NCBI RefSeq assembly: GCF_003336225.1
Contig: NZ_QPID01000004.1
Location: 124,001 to 188,000, forward strand
Origin: Corallincola holothuriorum
GTDB lineage: Bacteria; Pseudomonadota; Gammaproteobacteria; Enterobacterales; Neiellaceae
Direction of reading: 5' to 3'
Length of the DNA stretch: 64,000 nucleotides
The notes below the pieces were generated by a model. The model ran no database searches. It saw only the letters and a list, made by a program, of their open reading frames with translations, and had not been told where the DNA came from. Position 1 is the first letter of the stretch, and each line of letters opens with the position of its first letter. The translations under genes and the position numbers were made by a program. Of the stretch, positions 1 through 8,825 are shown one piece after another.

Positions 1-495
1 GCTGGTGCCGTAGCGTTGCTCACAGTCGGCGATATAGTTTTTGGCGAAGACCAGATAGTCGATAATCGAGGAAGCATCAGTCCAGGTTTTGAACAGATAG
101 TTATTTTTGAAAAAGCTGTTGTGGCCATAGCAGGCATGGGCCATCACTAGCGCCTGCATGGTCATGGTGTTCTCTTCCATTAGATAGGAAATACAAGGAT
201 TAGAATTGATCACAATCTCGTAAGCCAAGCCCATTTGGCCGCGTTTATATGTTTGTTCGGTCTGAATAAAGCGTTTGCCAAATGACCAGTGTGTGTAGCC
301 GATTGGCATACCGACACTGGCATAAGCATCCATCATCTGTTCAGCAGTGATTACTTCGATCTGATTAGGGTAGGTATTTAATCCGTAGTGCTTTGCTACC
401 CGATCAATTTCATCTTCATATTGTTGTAAGAGTTTAAACGTCCAATCAGGCCCATCACTGAGCGGCTTAGAGTGTTTTTTTCTTGGTGCCGCCAT
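1..495 (-). CDS. SpoVR family protein, N-terminal part (gene runs off the window)
   Basis: The first 165 residues are visible, with no stop before the window edge, so the C-terminal two thirds are missing. The sequence contains the SpoVR/YcgB hallmarks: a Trp-Thr-Phe-Lys segment near the N-terminus, IEVITAEQMMDAYASVGMP, and YGHNSFFKNNYLF around residues 125-140. The start ATG at 495 follows a GGAGGCG ribosome site. It is the third gene of the prkA-yeaH-spoVR operon, lying 9 bp after yeaH. In enterobacteria this trio belongs to the stationary-phase and nitrogen-stress response. The biochemical role of SpoVR is not established, so none is assigned. Confidence 0.9.
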   Translation of the reverse strand, partial: MAAPRKKHSKPLSDGPDWTFKLLQQYEDEIDRVAKHYGLNTYPNQIEVITAEQMMDAYASVGMPIGYTHWSFGKRFIQTEQTYKRGQMGLAYEIVINSNPCISYLMEENTMTMQALVMAHACYGHNSFFKNNYLFKTWTDASSIIDYLVFAKNYIADCEQRYGTS

Positions 496-504
496 TGTCG
501 CCTC

Positions 505-1770
505 CTATGCCGCTTGACGGCGAAATAGCTCTCTGAAAACAGGGTAGATATCTTCGACCGATTTGATACGTTGCATGGCGAAAGAGTCATAGGTCGCCAC
601 CAGTTTTTCATATTCGTGCCAAAGGGTTTGATGAGGTCGATGGGTGATCTCGATATAGGTGTAATAACGAAGTAAGGGTAAAAGGTTGTTACTCAAGATA
701 TCAGAGCATTGAGGGCTGTCGTCCGCCCAGTTGTCACCATCTGAGGCTTGCGCCGCATAGATGTTCCATTGATCAGGAGGATAACGATCCGCAATGATCT
801 CCTGCATCAATTTGAGGGCACTGGAGACTATGGTGCCGCCGGTTTCCTGGCTATAGAAAAACTCATGTTCATCGACCTCTTTGGCTTGTGTGTGGTGACG
901 GATATAGACGACGTCGATGTTTTCATAAGTTCGAGTAAGAAATAGGTAGAGCAAAATATAGAAACGCTTGGCCATCTCTTTGGTTGCTTGATCCATGGAA
1001 CCACTGACGTCCATTAGACAAAACATCACCGCTTTAGACGTAGGCACAGGGCGTTTAACGAAATTATTAAATCGTAAGTCGAAGGTGTCGATGAAAGGCG
1101 TTGCAGCAATTTTCTTCTGTAGGCACTTTATCTGTTGCGCTACTTCTTTAAGTGCAGCTTTATCGACTGGCTCGCTGCCCTCTATGCGTTCAAGCTCTGC
1201 TTGTAGCGCCCGTAGTTCTCTCTTCTTGCCTGCATTCATCGCAATACGTCGGGCTAATGATTGGCGTAGTGAGCGAACTACATTGATATTGGTTGGTACA
1301 CCGTCTGAGGTATAACCGGCGCGGTAGGTTTTGTATTCGGTTAACTTATCTAAAGTGTTCTTCTTTAAATTTGGCAGCTCCAAATCTTCAAATAGAAGGT
1401 CTAAGTATTCATCTTTGGAGATGCTGAAGACAAATTCGTCTTCACCTTCTCCACTATCGCTTGCTTCGCCTTCACCGCTGCCGCCACTGCCCCCTTGAGG
1501 GCGCTCTATTCGATCCCTCGGAACAAAGCGATCATTGCCCGGTAGGACTCTTTCTCTATTTCCCCCAGGGCCTTGGCCAAAAATGGGTTCGGATATATCT
1601 CGGGTCGGGATACTGACTTTTTCTCCCTTCTCGATATCTGTAACGCCACGTTTAGAAATAGCATCAGACATCGCTTTTTTGATCTGCTGTTTATAGCGTC
1701 GTAAAAAGCGCTGTCTGTTGACTGTACTCTTCTTCTTGCTGTTAAGCCGCCGGTCAATAAAATGCGCCAT
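505..1770 (-). CDS. yeaH: YeaH/YhbH family protein (UPF0229, DUF444)
   Basis: This 421-residue protein matches the usual length of the YeaH/YhbH family. The N-terminus is basic ([22 protein letters not shown]), followed by a Gly/Ser/Glu-rich low-complexity stretch near residues 90-110. A von Willebrand A-like domain follows, with the MIDAS motif DVSGSM near residue 253. The start is fixed by GGAGGT four bases upstream of ATG 1770. It sits between prkA and spoVR in the same direction. In other bacteria YeaH works with the PrkA kinase in stress signalling; the molecular activity is unknown. Confidence 0.93.
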   Translation of the reverse strand: MAHFIDRRLNSKKKSTVNRQRFLRRYKQQIKKAMSDAISKRGVTDIEKGEKVSIPTRDISEPIFGQGPGGNRERVLPGNDRFVPRDRIERPQGGSGGSGEGEASDSGEGEDEFVFSISKDEYLDLLFEDLELPNLKKNTLDKLTEYKTYRAGYTSDGVPTNINVVRSLRQSLARRIAMNAGKKRELRALQAELERIEGSEPVDKAALKEVAQQIKCLQKKIAATPFIDTFDLRFNNFVKRPVPTSKAVMFCLMDVSGSMDQATKEMAKRFYILLYLFLTRTYENIDVVYIRHHTQAKEVDEHEFFYSQETGGTIVSSALKLMQEIIADRYPPDQWNIYAAQASDGDNWADDSPQCSDILSNNLLPLLRYYTYIEITHRPHQTLWHEYEKLVATYDSFAMQRIKSVEDIYPVFRELFRRQAA

Positions 1771-1788
1771 CGGTACCTCCGGGTAGCA

Positions 1789-3723
1789 TTAAGACGACTT
1801 GCGTACCCTTAGGTACCATTCCGAAAGAAGATGGACCTGTTTCTGTGTATAGCCTTTCTCCATCATACGGGCGACAAAATCTTGGTGCTTTTTCTGGTCT
1901 TCCGCAGACGTTTTGGCATTAAACGAGATAACGGGTAACAGATCTTCAGTATTTGAGAACATTTTTTTCTCAATTACGGTGCGGAGCTTTTCGTAGCTAG
2001 TCCATGCCGGGTTTTTGCCGTTGTTATTGGCTTTTGCTCTCAGCACGAAGTTAACTATCTCGTTACGAAAGTCTTTCGGGTTACTTATCCCTGCCGGTTT
2101 TTCTATTTTTTCCAGCTCGGCGTTTAGCGCTGCGCGGTCAAATAGTTGTCCGGTTTCCGGATCTCGATAATCCTGATCTTGGATCCAAAAATCTGCGTAG
2201 GTGACGTAGCGGTCAAAAATGTTTTGGCCGTACTCGGAGTAGCTTTCCAGATAAGCGGTTTGGATCTCTTTGCCGATAAATTCGACATATTTCGGGATCA
2301 GGTAGCCCTTCAGGTGTTCAAGGTAAAGATCTGCCGATTCTTGAGGGAACTGTTCTCGTTCTATCTGCTGCTCTAAGACATAAAAAAGATGCACGGGATT
2401 AGCGGCAACCTCTCCGTGATCAAAATTAAATACCCGTGAGAGGATCTTGAAAGCAAACCGAGTCGACAGCCCGTTCATCCCTTCATCTACGCCAGCAAAA
2501 TCGCGGTACTCCTGATATGACTTCGCTTTAGGATCTGTATCTTTGAGGCTTTCTCCATCGTATACGCGCATCTTTGAATAGATACTGGAGTTGTCAGGAT
2601 CTTTGAGCCTTGAAAGTACGCTAAACCGCGACAGTATGTCGAGTGTACCTGGGGCACAGGGGGCGCCGCTCAGTTCTGAATGTTCAATCAGCTTGTTATA
2701 AATTTTAATCTCTTCGGAGACGCGCAGACAGTAAGGCACCTTGACGATATAAACTCGGTCAAGAAAAGCCTCGTTGTTCTTATTGTTGCGAAAACTTTGC
2801 CACTCAGATTCATTCGAGTGAGCGAGAATGATCCCTTTGAAGGGCAGGGCAGAGAGGCCCTCGGTTGGGTTGTAGTTGCCCTCTTGTGTCGCTGTGAGCA
2901 AGGGATGTAATACCTTGATCGGCGCCTTGAACATCTCGACAAATTCCATCAAGCCTTGGTTGGCACGGCAGAGTGCGCCGGAATAGCTGTAGGCGTCAGG
3001 GTCATTTTGTGAATAGTGCTCTAGTTGGCGAATGTCTACTTTGCCAACGAGGGAGCTGATATCTTGATTGTTTTCATCTCCGGGCTCTGTTTTGGCTACG
3101 GCGACTTGGTCTAGCACCGAGGGAAAACGCTTAATTACTTTAAATTGGCTGATGTCACCACCAAATTCTCTCAATCGTTTGGCGGCCCACGGAGACATAA
3201 TGGTACCTAGGTAGCGGGCGGGTATTTTGTACTCTTTTTTAAGGATTGCAGCATCCTCTGCCGGATCAAACAGGCAAAATGGATGGTCGTTAACCGGGCT
3301 GCGTTCACCGTTGGCCGACAGTGAATAGATAGGGATTTTCTCCATTAGCTGCTTCAGTTTTTCTGCCAATGAAGATTTACCACCACCTACGGGGCCCAAC
3401 AGGTATAGGATCTGCTTCTGCTCCTCCAGTCCTTGGGCGGCATGTTTGAGATAGGCAACAATCTGTTCTATTGCGTCTTCCATGCCGAAGAATTCAGCAA
3501 AAGCGGGGTAACGGGCGACCACACGGTTAGAAAACAGGCGAGACTCGACGGCGTGTTGTGATGTATCGATCATCTCGGGGGTGCCGATGGCCAGCAGCAG
3601 TCTTTCAGCGGCTGATGCGTAGGCGCTGCGATCTGATTTACACAGTTCAAGAAACTCTTGTATCGAGTACTCTTCTTCCTGAGCTGCCTCGTAGCGTTGC
3701 TGATAATGTTCGAAGATCCCCAT
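1789..3723 (-). CDS. yeaG: PrkA family serine protein kinase (YeaG-like)
   Basis: The product is 644 residues from the chosen start MGIFEHYQQRYEAAQ, closely resembling the start of E. coli YeaG. The frame is open 15 bases further upstream, but GGAGGAG lies directly before ATG 3723, which decides the start. The Walker A motif GPVGGGKSSL is at about residues 110-119 in the AAA-like domain, and the C-terminal half is the PrkA kinase-like region. It is first in a minus-strand operon with yeaH and spoVR, 18 bp ahead of yeaH. In relatives the operon responds to nutrient and stationary-phase stress; here that is inferred. An inverted repeat lies in the leader. Confidence 0.94.
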   Translation of the reverse strand: MGIFEHYQQRYEAAQEEEYSIQEFLELCKSDRSAYASAAERLLLAIGTPEMIDTSQHAVESRLFSNRVVARYPAFAEFFGMEDAIEQIVAYLKHAAQGLEEQKQILYLLGPVGGGKSSLAEKLKQLMEKIPIYSLSANGERSPVNDHPFCLFDPAEDAAILKKEYKIPARYLGTIMSPWAAKRLREFGGDISQFKVIKRFPSVLDQVAVAKTEPGDENNQDISSLVGKVDIRQLEHYSQNDPDAYSYSGALCRANQGLMEFVEMFKAPIKVLHPLLTATQEGNYNPTEGLSALPFKGIILAHSNESEWQSFRNNKNNEAFLDRVYIVKVPYCLRVSEEIKIYNKLIEHSELSGAPCAPGTLDILSRFSVLSRLKDPDNSSIYSKMRVYDGESLKDTDPKAKSYQEYRDFAGVDEGMNGLSTRFAFKILSRVFNFDHGEVAANPVHLFYVLEQQIEREQFPQESADLYLEHLKGYLIPKYVEFIGKEIQTAYLESYSEYGQNIFDRYVTYADFWIQDQDYRDPETGQLFDRAALNAELEKIEKPAGISNPKDFRNEIVNFVLRAKANNNGKNPAWTSYEKLRTVIEKKMFSNTEDLLPVISFNAKTSAEDQKKHQDFVARMMEKGYTQKQVHLLSEWYLRVRKSS

Positions 3724-3753
3724 CGGAAACTCCTCCATAGTAGGACGCGAGAA

Positions 3754-3768
3754 GACACGTGCAGTGTC
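3754..3768. promoter_or_regulatory. 15-bp inverted repeat in the prkA leader
   Basis: The sequence is a GACAC / GTGTC inverted repeat around a five-base centre, 31 bases upstream of the prkA start. Its position suggests an operator or a small RNA hairpin in the leader. I do not recognise it as the site of a known regulator. Confidence 0.3.
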
Positions 3769-3866
3769 AGGCTGTCACCTTATCTATATATACTAAGAGT
3801 AGTCGGTAGCGGATTTACTTGCGGTGAGAAGAAAAAAAGTTAGCTCTTTTTTTGTAAAGCAGATAA

Positions 3867-3896
3867 CAAAACGCCCCGCTAAAGCGAGGCGTTTTG
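3867..3896 (-). terminator. Rho-independent terminator of sodB
   Basis: The hairpin has arms CAAAACGCC / GGCGTTTTG extended by GCG/CGC around a short loop, with one mismatch. It lies just beyond the sodB stop codon. The A/T runs at both ends let it act for minus-strand transcription, and possibly in both directions. Confidence 0.75.
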
Positions 3897-3917
3897 TGAC
3901 TAAGCTAGAAAATGTGA

Positions 3918-4499
3918 TTAAGCAAAGTTGCTTGTCACGAATTCCCAGTTTACCAGTGCCCAGAATGCTTTCATGTAGTCAGGGCGCAGGTTGCGGTAGT
4001 CGATGTAGTAAGCATGTTCCCACAGATCTACCGTCAGCAGAGGAGTTACACCCTCTTCAGTCAGCGGAGTTGCTGCATTAGAAGTGTTAACAATGTCCAG
4101 GCTGCCGTCAGCTTTCTTCACCAACCAAGTCCAGCTTGAACCAAAGTTGTTGATTGCGCTGTCAGTGAATTTTGCTTTGAAATCTTCGAAAGAACCGAAC
4201 GCAGCAGTGATTGCTTCTGCTAATGCGCCAGTAGGTTCGCCGCCGCCATTTGGGCTCAGGCAGTGCCAGTAAAAAGTATGGTTCCAGATTTGCGCAGCGT
4301 TGTTAAAAACGCCGCCAGAAGAGGTTTTAACGACATCTTCTAGGCTCTTGCCTTCAAATTCAGTGCCTTCGACTAAACCGTTTAGTTTAACGACGTAGGT
4401 GTTGTGGTGTTTACCGTAATGATACTCAAGAGTCTCAGCTGAGATATGAGGTTCTAAAGCGTCTTTTGCGTACGGCAGGGCAGGAAGTTCAAATGCCAT
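3918..4499 (-). CDS. sodB: Superoxide dismutase [Fe]
   Basis: This cytoplasmic enzyme converts superoxide to oxygen and hydrogen peroxide. The start [18 protein letters not shown] gives 193 residues, the usual Fe-SOD length; the longer open frame has no family support. Metal ligands are visible as the His in LEYHYGKHH (about 26), the His in IWNHTFYW (about 74), and Asp/His in DLWEHAYY (about 157 and 161). ATG 4499 follows an AAAAGGA ribosome site. The gene is monocistronic, ending at a hairpin terminator, with a leader stem-loop and a recognisable promoter. Iron rather than manganese use is inferred from overall resemblance to SodB. Confidence 0.96.
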   Translation of the reverse strand: MAFELPALPYAKDALEPHISAETLEYHYGKHHNTYVVKLNGLVEGTEFEGKSLEDVVKTSSGGVFNNAAQIWNHTFYWHCLSPNGGGEPTGALAEAITAAFGSFEDFKAKFTDSAINNFGSSWTWLVKKADGSLDIVNTSNAATPLTEEGVTPLLTVDLWEHAYYIDYRNLRPDYMKAFWALVNWEFVTSNFA

Positions 4500-4521
4500 C
4501 TGTCCTTTTCTCCATGTCGAC

Positions 4522-4539
4522 GAGCCTTTAATTAGGCTC
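4522..4539 (-). promoter_or_regulatory. Stem-loop in the sodB 5' leader
   Basis: GAGCCT and AGGCTC form a six-base-pair stem about 23 bases upstream of the sodB start. In E. coli the sodB leader is a target of the small RNA RyhB; whether this hairpin has a comparable role is not shown. Confidence 0.3.
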
Positions 4540-4563
4540 TTAAGGGGTTGGGAATCTCCCAGC

Positions 4564-4591
4564 ATTCTACTCGGTTATGGCAAAGTTTGAA
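4564..4591 (-). promoter_or_regulatory. Putative sigma-70 promoter of sodB
   Basis: On the minus strand, TTCAAA (4591-4586) and TAGAAT (4569-4564) are separated by 16 bases and lie about 65 bases upstream of the sodB start. The match to consensus is moderate. Confidence 0.4.
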
Positions 4592-4709
4592 GTAGCTAAC
4601 GGAAAATTTATCTGAACGCAAAGAAAGGCCTTAGCAATTGTGGGCTGATATTTGCCTCGGTAAACCGTACAATAGGTCGATTAGCTTTGTTTATTGATAG
4701 AGAGTAACA

Positions 4710-5054
4710 ATGGATACTGTAGAGCGTATTAAAAAGCAGATTTCTGAAAATCCGATCCTTCTTTACATGAAAGGTTCTCCGAAACTTCCTAGCTGTGGAT
4801 TTTCATCGCAAGCTTCTCAGGTATTAATGAATTGTGGTGAGAAGTTCGCCTATGTTGATATTCTGCAAAACCCTGAGATCCGCGCGGAACTGCCTAAGTA
4901 CGCCAACTGGCCAACGTTCCCCCAGCTATGGGTTGACGGTGAGCTTATTGGTGGCTGTGATATCGTCATTGAGATGTTTCAAAAGGGTGAGTTACAGCCG
5001 CTGATTAAAGAAACCGCGGATAAGTATCGCGAAGACGCGCCAGCTGCAGAGTAA
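4710..5054 (+). CDS. grxD: Monothiol glutaredoxin, Grx4 family
   Basis: The 114-residue protein has the monothiol glutaredoxin signature SCGFS with the active cysteine at residue 29, plus the WPTFPQLWVDGELIGGCDI segment typical of Grx4/GrxD. Family members bind a [2Fe-2S] cluster with glutathione and BolA partners and serve in iron-sulfur delivery and iron sensing. Length matches E. coli GrxD (115 residues). GAGAGTAAC precedes the ATG. A strong terminator follows directly, so it is a single-gene unit diverging from sodB. Confidence 0.96.
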   Translation: MDTVERIKKQISENPILLYMKGSPKLPSCGFSSQASQVLMNCGEKFAYVDILQNPEIRAELPKYANWPTFPQLWVDGELIGGCDIVIEMFQKGELQPLIKETADKYREDAPAAE

Positions 5055-5070
5055 ATGCGCTTTTACTTGG

Positions 5071-5099
5071 AAAAAAACCGGCATGTTGCCGGTTTTTTT
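5071..5099 (+). terminator. Rho-independent terminator of grxD
   Basis: A CCGGCA / TGCCGG stem with a three-base loop is flanked by seven A and seven T. It lies 17 bases after the grxD stop codon. Confidence 0.9.
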
Positions 5100-5105
5100 A
5101 TACGG

Positions 5106-5332
5106 GTCTGTTGACCTTTCGTGTATGAATTTTGTTCGAATGAAACACGTTTTGAGCAAGAACTGAGCTAAGTAGCTTAGCTATCTAAGAAAGTAGTGAA
5201 TGACGCAGTTCAGAACGTGTTTCAACGAACCTTTCGGGCAGCATTTGCTGGCGACTTATTGAGGGCTACTCAACTTCACCGCCTCTGCCTCGTCTAAATT
5301 GCTGCAAAAACACACAACAAAGGTCAACAGAC
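5106..5332. repeat. Long palindromic intergenic element with perfect 14-bp ends
   Basis: The ends are perfect inverted repeats: GTCTGTTGACCTTT at 5106-5119 and its complement at 5319-5332. Inside lies a second nested inverted repeat: TGAAACACGTT at 5141-5151 against AACGTGTTTCA at 5214-5224, with GTTCG/CGAAC outside it. The centre is a small GCTAAG/CTTAGC palindrome near 5166-5180. No open frame of note is present. The structure resembles a non-autonomous MITE-like element or a structured repeat. Only one copy is in this window, so repetitiveness in the genome is untested. Confidence 0.55.
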
Positions 5333-5347
5333 TTTCGTGATTATTGG

Positions 5348-5770
5348 TTAACTTTTAAACCAATCCCATAAGCCAAGAGAGTGATTGGGAAGCAGATCTA
5401 TCCCCAGTGCGGATTTTAAAAGGTAGAGCACCATAAATCCGAGTAATAACCCCCCCATCAGCAACACGGATAGCAGTCCGGCACTGAGCAGATTGTGAAT
5501 ATGCTGCTGCCCCGGACTAAGCTGCCTGCGGTTACGGCCAAACAGCATGACGTAGTAATAACGATGTTTCCAGCCGCGAAATGAACCGCGGATATCAACG
5601 GTGTGTTCACCCCAGCCTCGTGAGCCGACAGCCACTTTTAAGTGGATCAACTGCTCTTCAGTAAAACTGTCTTGTACTTTCTGCGGCACTCGCTCAAAAA
5701 GTCGCTGGATCACGGGGTCATTATGCAACGACCCTTGAAAAGCTTGTTTAGTCGTGCGTTGTTCGCTCAT
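5348..5770 (-). CDS. Conserved hypothetical small membrane protein
   Basis: The 140-residue protein has a soluble N-terminal half (VIQRLFERVPQKVQDSFTEE, then GSRGWGEHTVDIRGSFRGWK) and one clear hydrophobic membrane segment near residues 95-119, ending with a short C-terminal tail. I do not recognise a functional domain. Its start codon overlaps the stop of the upstream antiporter gene, so the two are probably translationally coupled. That arrangement hints at a role linked to the transporter, but this is inference. Confidence 0.75.
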   Translation of the reverse strand: MSEQRTTKQAFQGSLHNDPVIQRLFERVPQKVQDSFTEEQLIHLKVAVGSRGWGEHTVDIRGSFRGWKHRYYYVMLFGRNRRQLSPGQQHIHNLLSAGLLSVLLMGGLLLGFMVLYLLKSALGIDLLPNHSLGLWDWFKS

Positions 5771-7089
5771 TAAAGCACCATGGCAGCTAACCAGCCGAAG
5801 CCAAGCAGTGGCAGGTTGTAGTGAATGAAAGTTGGAACGACGGTGTCCCAGATATGGTCATGTTGACCATCAACATTTAGGCCTGATGTGGGACCCAGGG
5901 TTGAGTCTGAAGCGGGAGAGCCTGCATCTCCGAGGGCGGCGGCAGTACCCACCAAGGCGATGGTTGCCGGTACTGAAAAGCCAAGTGAGATAGCTAGCGG
6001 CACATACAGTGTGGCTATGACAGGTATGGTTGAGAACGAGCTGCCAATACCCATGGTGATCAATAGGCCAATCACTAACATGGTGATGGCAGCTAAGGCC
6101 TTACTTTCACCCATCCAGCCGGAGACCACTGATACTAAGCTCTCAACATCGCCAGTGCCTTTCAAGACTGCGGCGTAGCCAGCGGCGCTGATCATAATGA
6201 AGCCTATCATCCCCATCATTTTCACTCCTTGGCTGAATAGCGCTTGAGTGTCGGTGAGTCTAATGCTTCGACCGATCCAAAGAATGATTAGCCCGGTGAG
6301 AGAGCCAATGACGATGGATTCAGTTAAGAGTTGTAATACCAAAGCGCCAGCGATTGCTGCTAACGGTACCCACACCTGGCGTGGTTGCTTGTCATGCTGC
6401 TCAGGTTCTACTGCTTTTATTGCCGCTTCATCATAGTGGCGCTTTTTCCGATAACTGAACATCGCTAGGCCTAGGCCGATAAACATGCCGCAGGCTGGGA
6501 GCAACATGGCTGGCGCAACGGCAGAAGCGTCAATCGCCAGGCCGTTAGTATTAAGGTTAGTCAGTAGGATCTCGTTAAGAAAGATACCGCCAAAGCCTAC
6601 CGGCAGCAGCATGTATGGGGTGGTTAGACCGAAGGTGATAACGCACGCGACTAAGCGGCGGTCGAGCTTCAATTCGCTCATCAGGTGCAACAGGGGAGGA
6701 ACAAGAATAGGAATAAAGGCGATATGCACAGGAATGATGTTCTGTGATGATACGGAAACCGCGAGTAGAGCAAACAAGAGTAGGTGCTTGGCCCATAGTT
6801 TCTGTTTTTCATGCTCACCACCACCGAGCTTGTTTATCACATGGTCAGCAAGGTAATCAGTAATGCCGCTATTGGAAAGCGCCGCTGCAAATGCCCCCAG
6901 CATGGCATAACTGAGTGCAATGCTAGCGCCATTGCCTAAGCCGCCATTAAATGCTGATAGGGTGTCAGACAATGATAAGCCGCCAATAAGTCCGCCTGCG
7001 AGGGCACTGACGATCAAGGCAATAACCACATTGACGCGAAACAGACTTAAGGTGAGGACAAGAAGCACTGACAGAACAACAGCATTCAT
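5770..7089 (-). CDS. Na+/H+ antiporter family protein (NhaC-like superfamily)
   Basis: This 439-residue inner-membrane protein is almost entirely hydrophobic with about 11-12 helices. Recognisable segments are [21 protein letters not shown] near residues 50-70 and a conserved [19 protein letters not shown] block near 390, as in the Na+/H+ antiporter family of the ion transporter superfamily. The substrate is predicted to be Na+/H+ by family resemblance only; some relatives move organic substrates. The gene overlaps the downstream 140-residue membrane protein gene. Confidence 0.85.
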   Translation of the reverse strand: MNAVVLSVLLVLTLSLFRVNVVIALIVSALAGGLIGGLSLSDTLSAFNGGLGNGASIALSYAMLGAFAAALSNSGITDYLADHVINKLGGGEHEKQKLWAKHLLLFALLAVSVSSQNIIPVHIAFIPILVPPLLHLMSELKLDRRLVACVITFGLTTPYMLLPVGFGGIFLNEILLTNLNTNGLAIDASAVAPAMLLPACGMFIGLGLAMFSYRKKRHYDEAAIKAVEPEQHDKQPRQVWVPLAAIAGALVLQLLTESIVIGSLTGLIILWIGRSIRLTDTQALFSQGVKMMGMIGFIMISAAGYAAVLKGTGDVESLVSVVSGWMGESKALAAITMLVIGLLITMGIGSSFSTIPVIATLYVPLAISLGFSVPATIALVGTAAALGDAGSPASDSTLGPTSGLNVDGQHDHIWDTVVPTFIHYNLPLLGFGWLAAMVL

Positions 7090-7233
7090 TTTCTATTCCA
7101 GTAATTTACTCGATTGGCTATTCTCCTAAACAGCGCCATGGGATGCCAGTGGAATTTATTTTTCTTTTGGCTATGTTATGTTTCCAGCATGACCAGTTTT
7201 TAGGCAAACAGCAGTAATATCCGACTGAAATGC

Positions 7234-7262
7234 TTGGTTACTTTTCAGTGGAACCGTATAAT
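7234..7262 (+). promoter_or_regulatory. Putative sigma-70 promoter of the peroxiredoxin gene
   Basis: TTGGTT (7234-7239) and a perfect TATAAT (7257-7262) are spaced by 17 bases, giving a leader of about 70 bases before the gene. The -10 box is ideal and the -35 box is weak. No clear OxyR site was recognised. Confidence 0.5.
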
Positions 7263-7336
7263 CGAAAAACTGATCTGAACTGATTACAAAACCGTAGGTC
7301 GGATGACCTGACATCATATAAAAATGGAGAAGCGAC

Positions 7337-7942
7337 ATGAGTGTACTCGTAGGCCGCCCAGCCCCTGATTTTACCGCACCAGCAGTATTGGCAAATGGCG
7401 ATATTGTTGACGCATTCAATTTGAAAGAGACGATTGCTGGTAAGCCAGCGGTTATTTTCTTTTATCCATTAGATTTTACCTTCGTTTGTCCTTCTGAGTT
7501 GTTGGCATTCGACCACCGTATGGCTGATTTCGAAAAGCGCGGTGTTGTAGTTATCGGTGTTTCTATCGATTCTCACTTCACTCATAACGCATGGCGTAAC
7601 ACGCCAGTAGATCAGGGCGGTATTGGCCCGGTTAAATATCCACTGGTTGCTGATATCACTCATTCAATCTGTCAGGCATATGACGTTGAGCACCCTGAAG
7701 CAGGTGTTGCTTTCCGTGGTTCATTCCTGATCGATAAGAATGGCGATGTTCGTCATCAGGTAGTTAACGATCTGCCGTTGGGCCGTAATGTTGATGAGAT
7801 GCTGCGTATGATTGATGCACTGCAGTTCCATGAAGATCACGGTGAAGTTTGCCCTGCAGGTTGGACTGAAGGTGATAAAGGCATGGATGCAAGCCCTGAA
7901 GGTGTTGCAGCGTACCTATCTGAGAACGCAGATAAACTGTAA
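7337..7942 (+). CDS. 2-Cys peroxiredoxin (AhpC/TSA family)
   Basis: The 201-residue cytosolic thiol peroxidase reduces peroxides. The peroxidatic cysteine is in DFTFVCPSE (Cys51), and the resolving cysteine is in HGEVCPAGW near residue 172, so it belongs to the typical 2-Cys class. GGAGAAG precedes the ATG. It has its own promoter and terminator, so it is monocistronic and not paired with ahpF here. The reductant (thioredoxin or AhpF) cannot be told from the sequence. Confidence 0.95.
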   Translation: MSVLVGRPAPDFTAPAVLANGDIVDAFNLKETIAGKPAVIFFYPLDFTFVCPSELLAFDHRMADFEKRGVVVIGVSIDSHFTHNAWRNTPVDQGGIGPVKYPLVADITHSICQAYDVEHPEAGVAFRGSFLIDKNGDVRHQVVNDLPLGRNVDEMLRMIDALQFHEDHGEVCPAGWTEGDKGMDASPEGVAAYLSENADKL

Positions 7943-7956
7943 ATCACTCCGGTGAC

Positions 7957-7986
7957 AAAAAAGGCTGCCTTATGGCAGCCTTTTTT
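7957..7986 (+). terminator. Rho-independent terminator after the peroxiredoxin gene
   Basis: AAGGCTGCC / GGCAGCCTT pairs around a four-base loop with flanking A and T runs. It lies between converging genes and may serve both directions. Confidence 0.9.
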
Positions 7987-8013
7987 ATTTAAGTTGTTAC
8001 GCCTTAACGTCAA

Positions 8014-8673
8014 TTACTCAGCGTCGCCCGTTTCTTCATCAACATCTACCACTGGCCACCCGCCCAGAGACTGCCAACGATTAATGATCGAGCAGAATAG
8101 TTCAGCTGTTCGTATCGTGTCATATTCGGCACTGTGTGCTTTGCTACTGTCAAAATCGATTTGCGCCGCTTTGCAGGCTTTTTGCAGCACGGTTTGACCA
8201 TAAGCAATACCAGCCGCGGTTGCGGTATCAAAAGTGGCAAACGGGTGGAATGGGTTACGTTTGATATTACAACGTGCCACGGCCGCATTGAGAAAGGCGT
8301 TATCAAACGCTGCGTTGTGGGCAACCACGATTGAGCGGTGACATTCCGCCGCTTTTTGGCTTTTCCTAACTAGTTTGAAAATCTCTTTTAGCGCTTCACA
8401 TTCCGCGACTGCATTGCGTTCAGGATCATTCGGATCGATGCCGGTAAAAGCTAAAGAGCTGGGATCCAGATTGGCACCAATAAATGGAGAAACATTAAAG
8501 TGGATCTTCTGGTCGGGTGTTAGAAAGCCGTCATCATCCATCTTTAGAGTGACGGCGGCTATCTCAAGCAAAGCGTCGGTTGCGGGGTTGAAGCCCCCAG
8601 TTTCGATATCGATAACGACGGGGAAGTAACCACGAAAACGTTGATGTAGCGAACGCTTAACTGTGTCTGACAT
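8014..8673 (-). CDS. rnt: Ribonuclease T
   Basis: RNase T trims 3' ends of tRNA and other stable RNAs. The DEDD exonuclease residues are visible: [10 protein letters not shown], the central [13 protein letters not shown], and [11 protein letters not shown] at the C-terminal end, with the [14 protein letters not shown] block typical of RNase T. The start [20 protein letters not shown] (ATG 8673) aligns with E. coli Rnt; the longer open frame adds 17 unrelated residues. Length is 219 residues. It diverges from motY, an order also known from Vibrio. Confidence 0.95.
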   Translation of the reverse strand: MSDTVKRSLHQRFRGYFPVVIDIETGGFNPATDALLEIAAVTLKMDDDGFLTPDQKIHFNVSPFIGANLDPSSLAFTGIDPNDPERNAVAECEALKEIFKLVRKSQKAAECHRSIVVAHNAAFDNAFLNAAVARCNIKRNPFHPFATFDTATAAGIAYGQTVLQKACKAAQIDFDSSKAHSAEYDTIRTAELFCSIINRWQSLGGWPVVDVDEETGDAE

Positions 8674-8756
8674 ACAGGCTGATAACCACTTTAGCTGAGA
8701 ATGGAAAGCGCAACAGTATCGCAAACCCTGACGTTAACATCCAATCCAGATCTTGC

Positions 8757-8783
8757 TAAAGAAAGCGGCGTTGATGCCGATAA
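8757..8783 (+). promoter_or_regulatory. Sigma-28 (FliA) flagellar promoter of motY
   Basis: TAAA at 8757-8760 and GCCGATAA at 8776-8783 are separated by exactly 15 bases, a perfect match to the core sigma-28 consensus. It lies 42 bases upstream of the motY start and points into it. Confidence 0.85.
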
Positions 8784-8825
8784 CAGGTTAATATGGTGTT
8801 GTATACCAAGTTAATTGGGTGAGTT

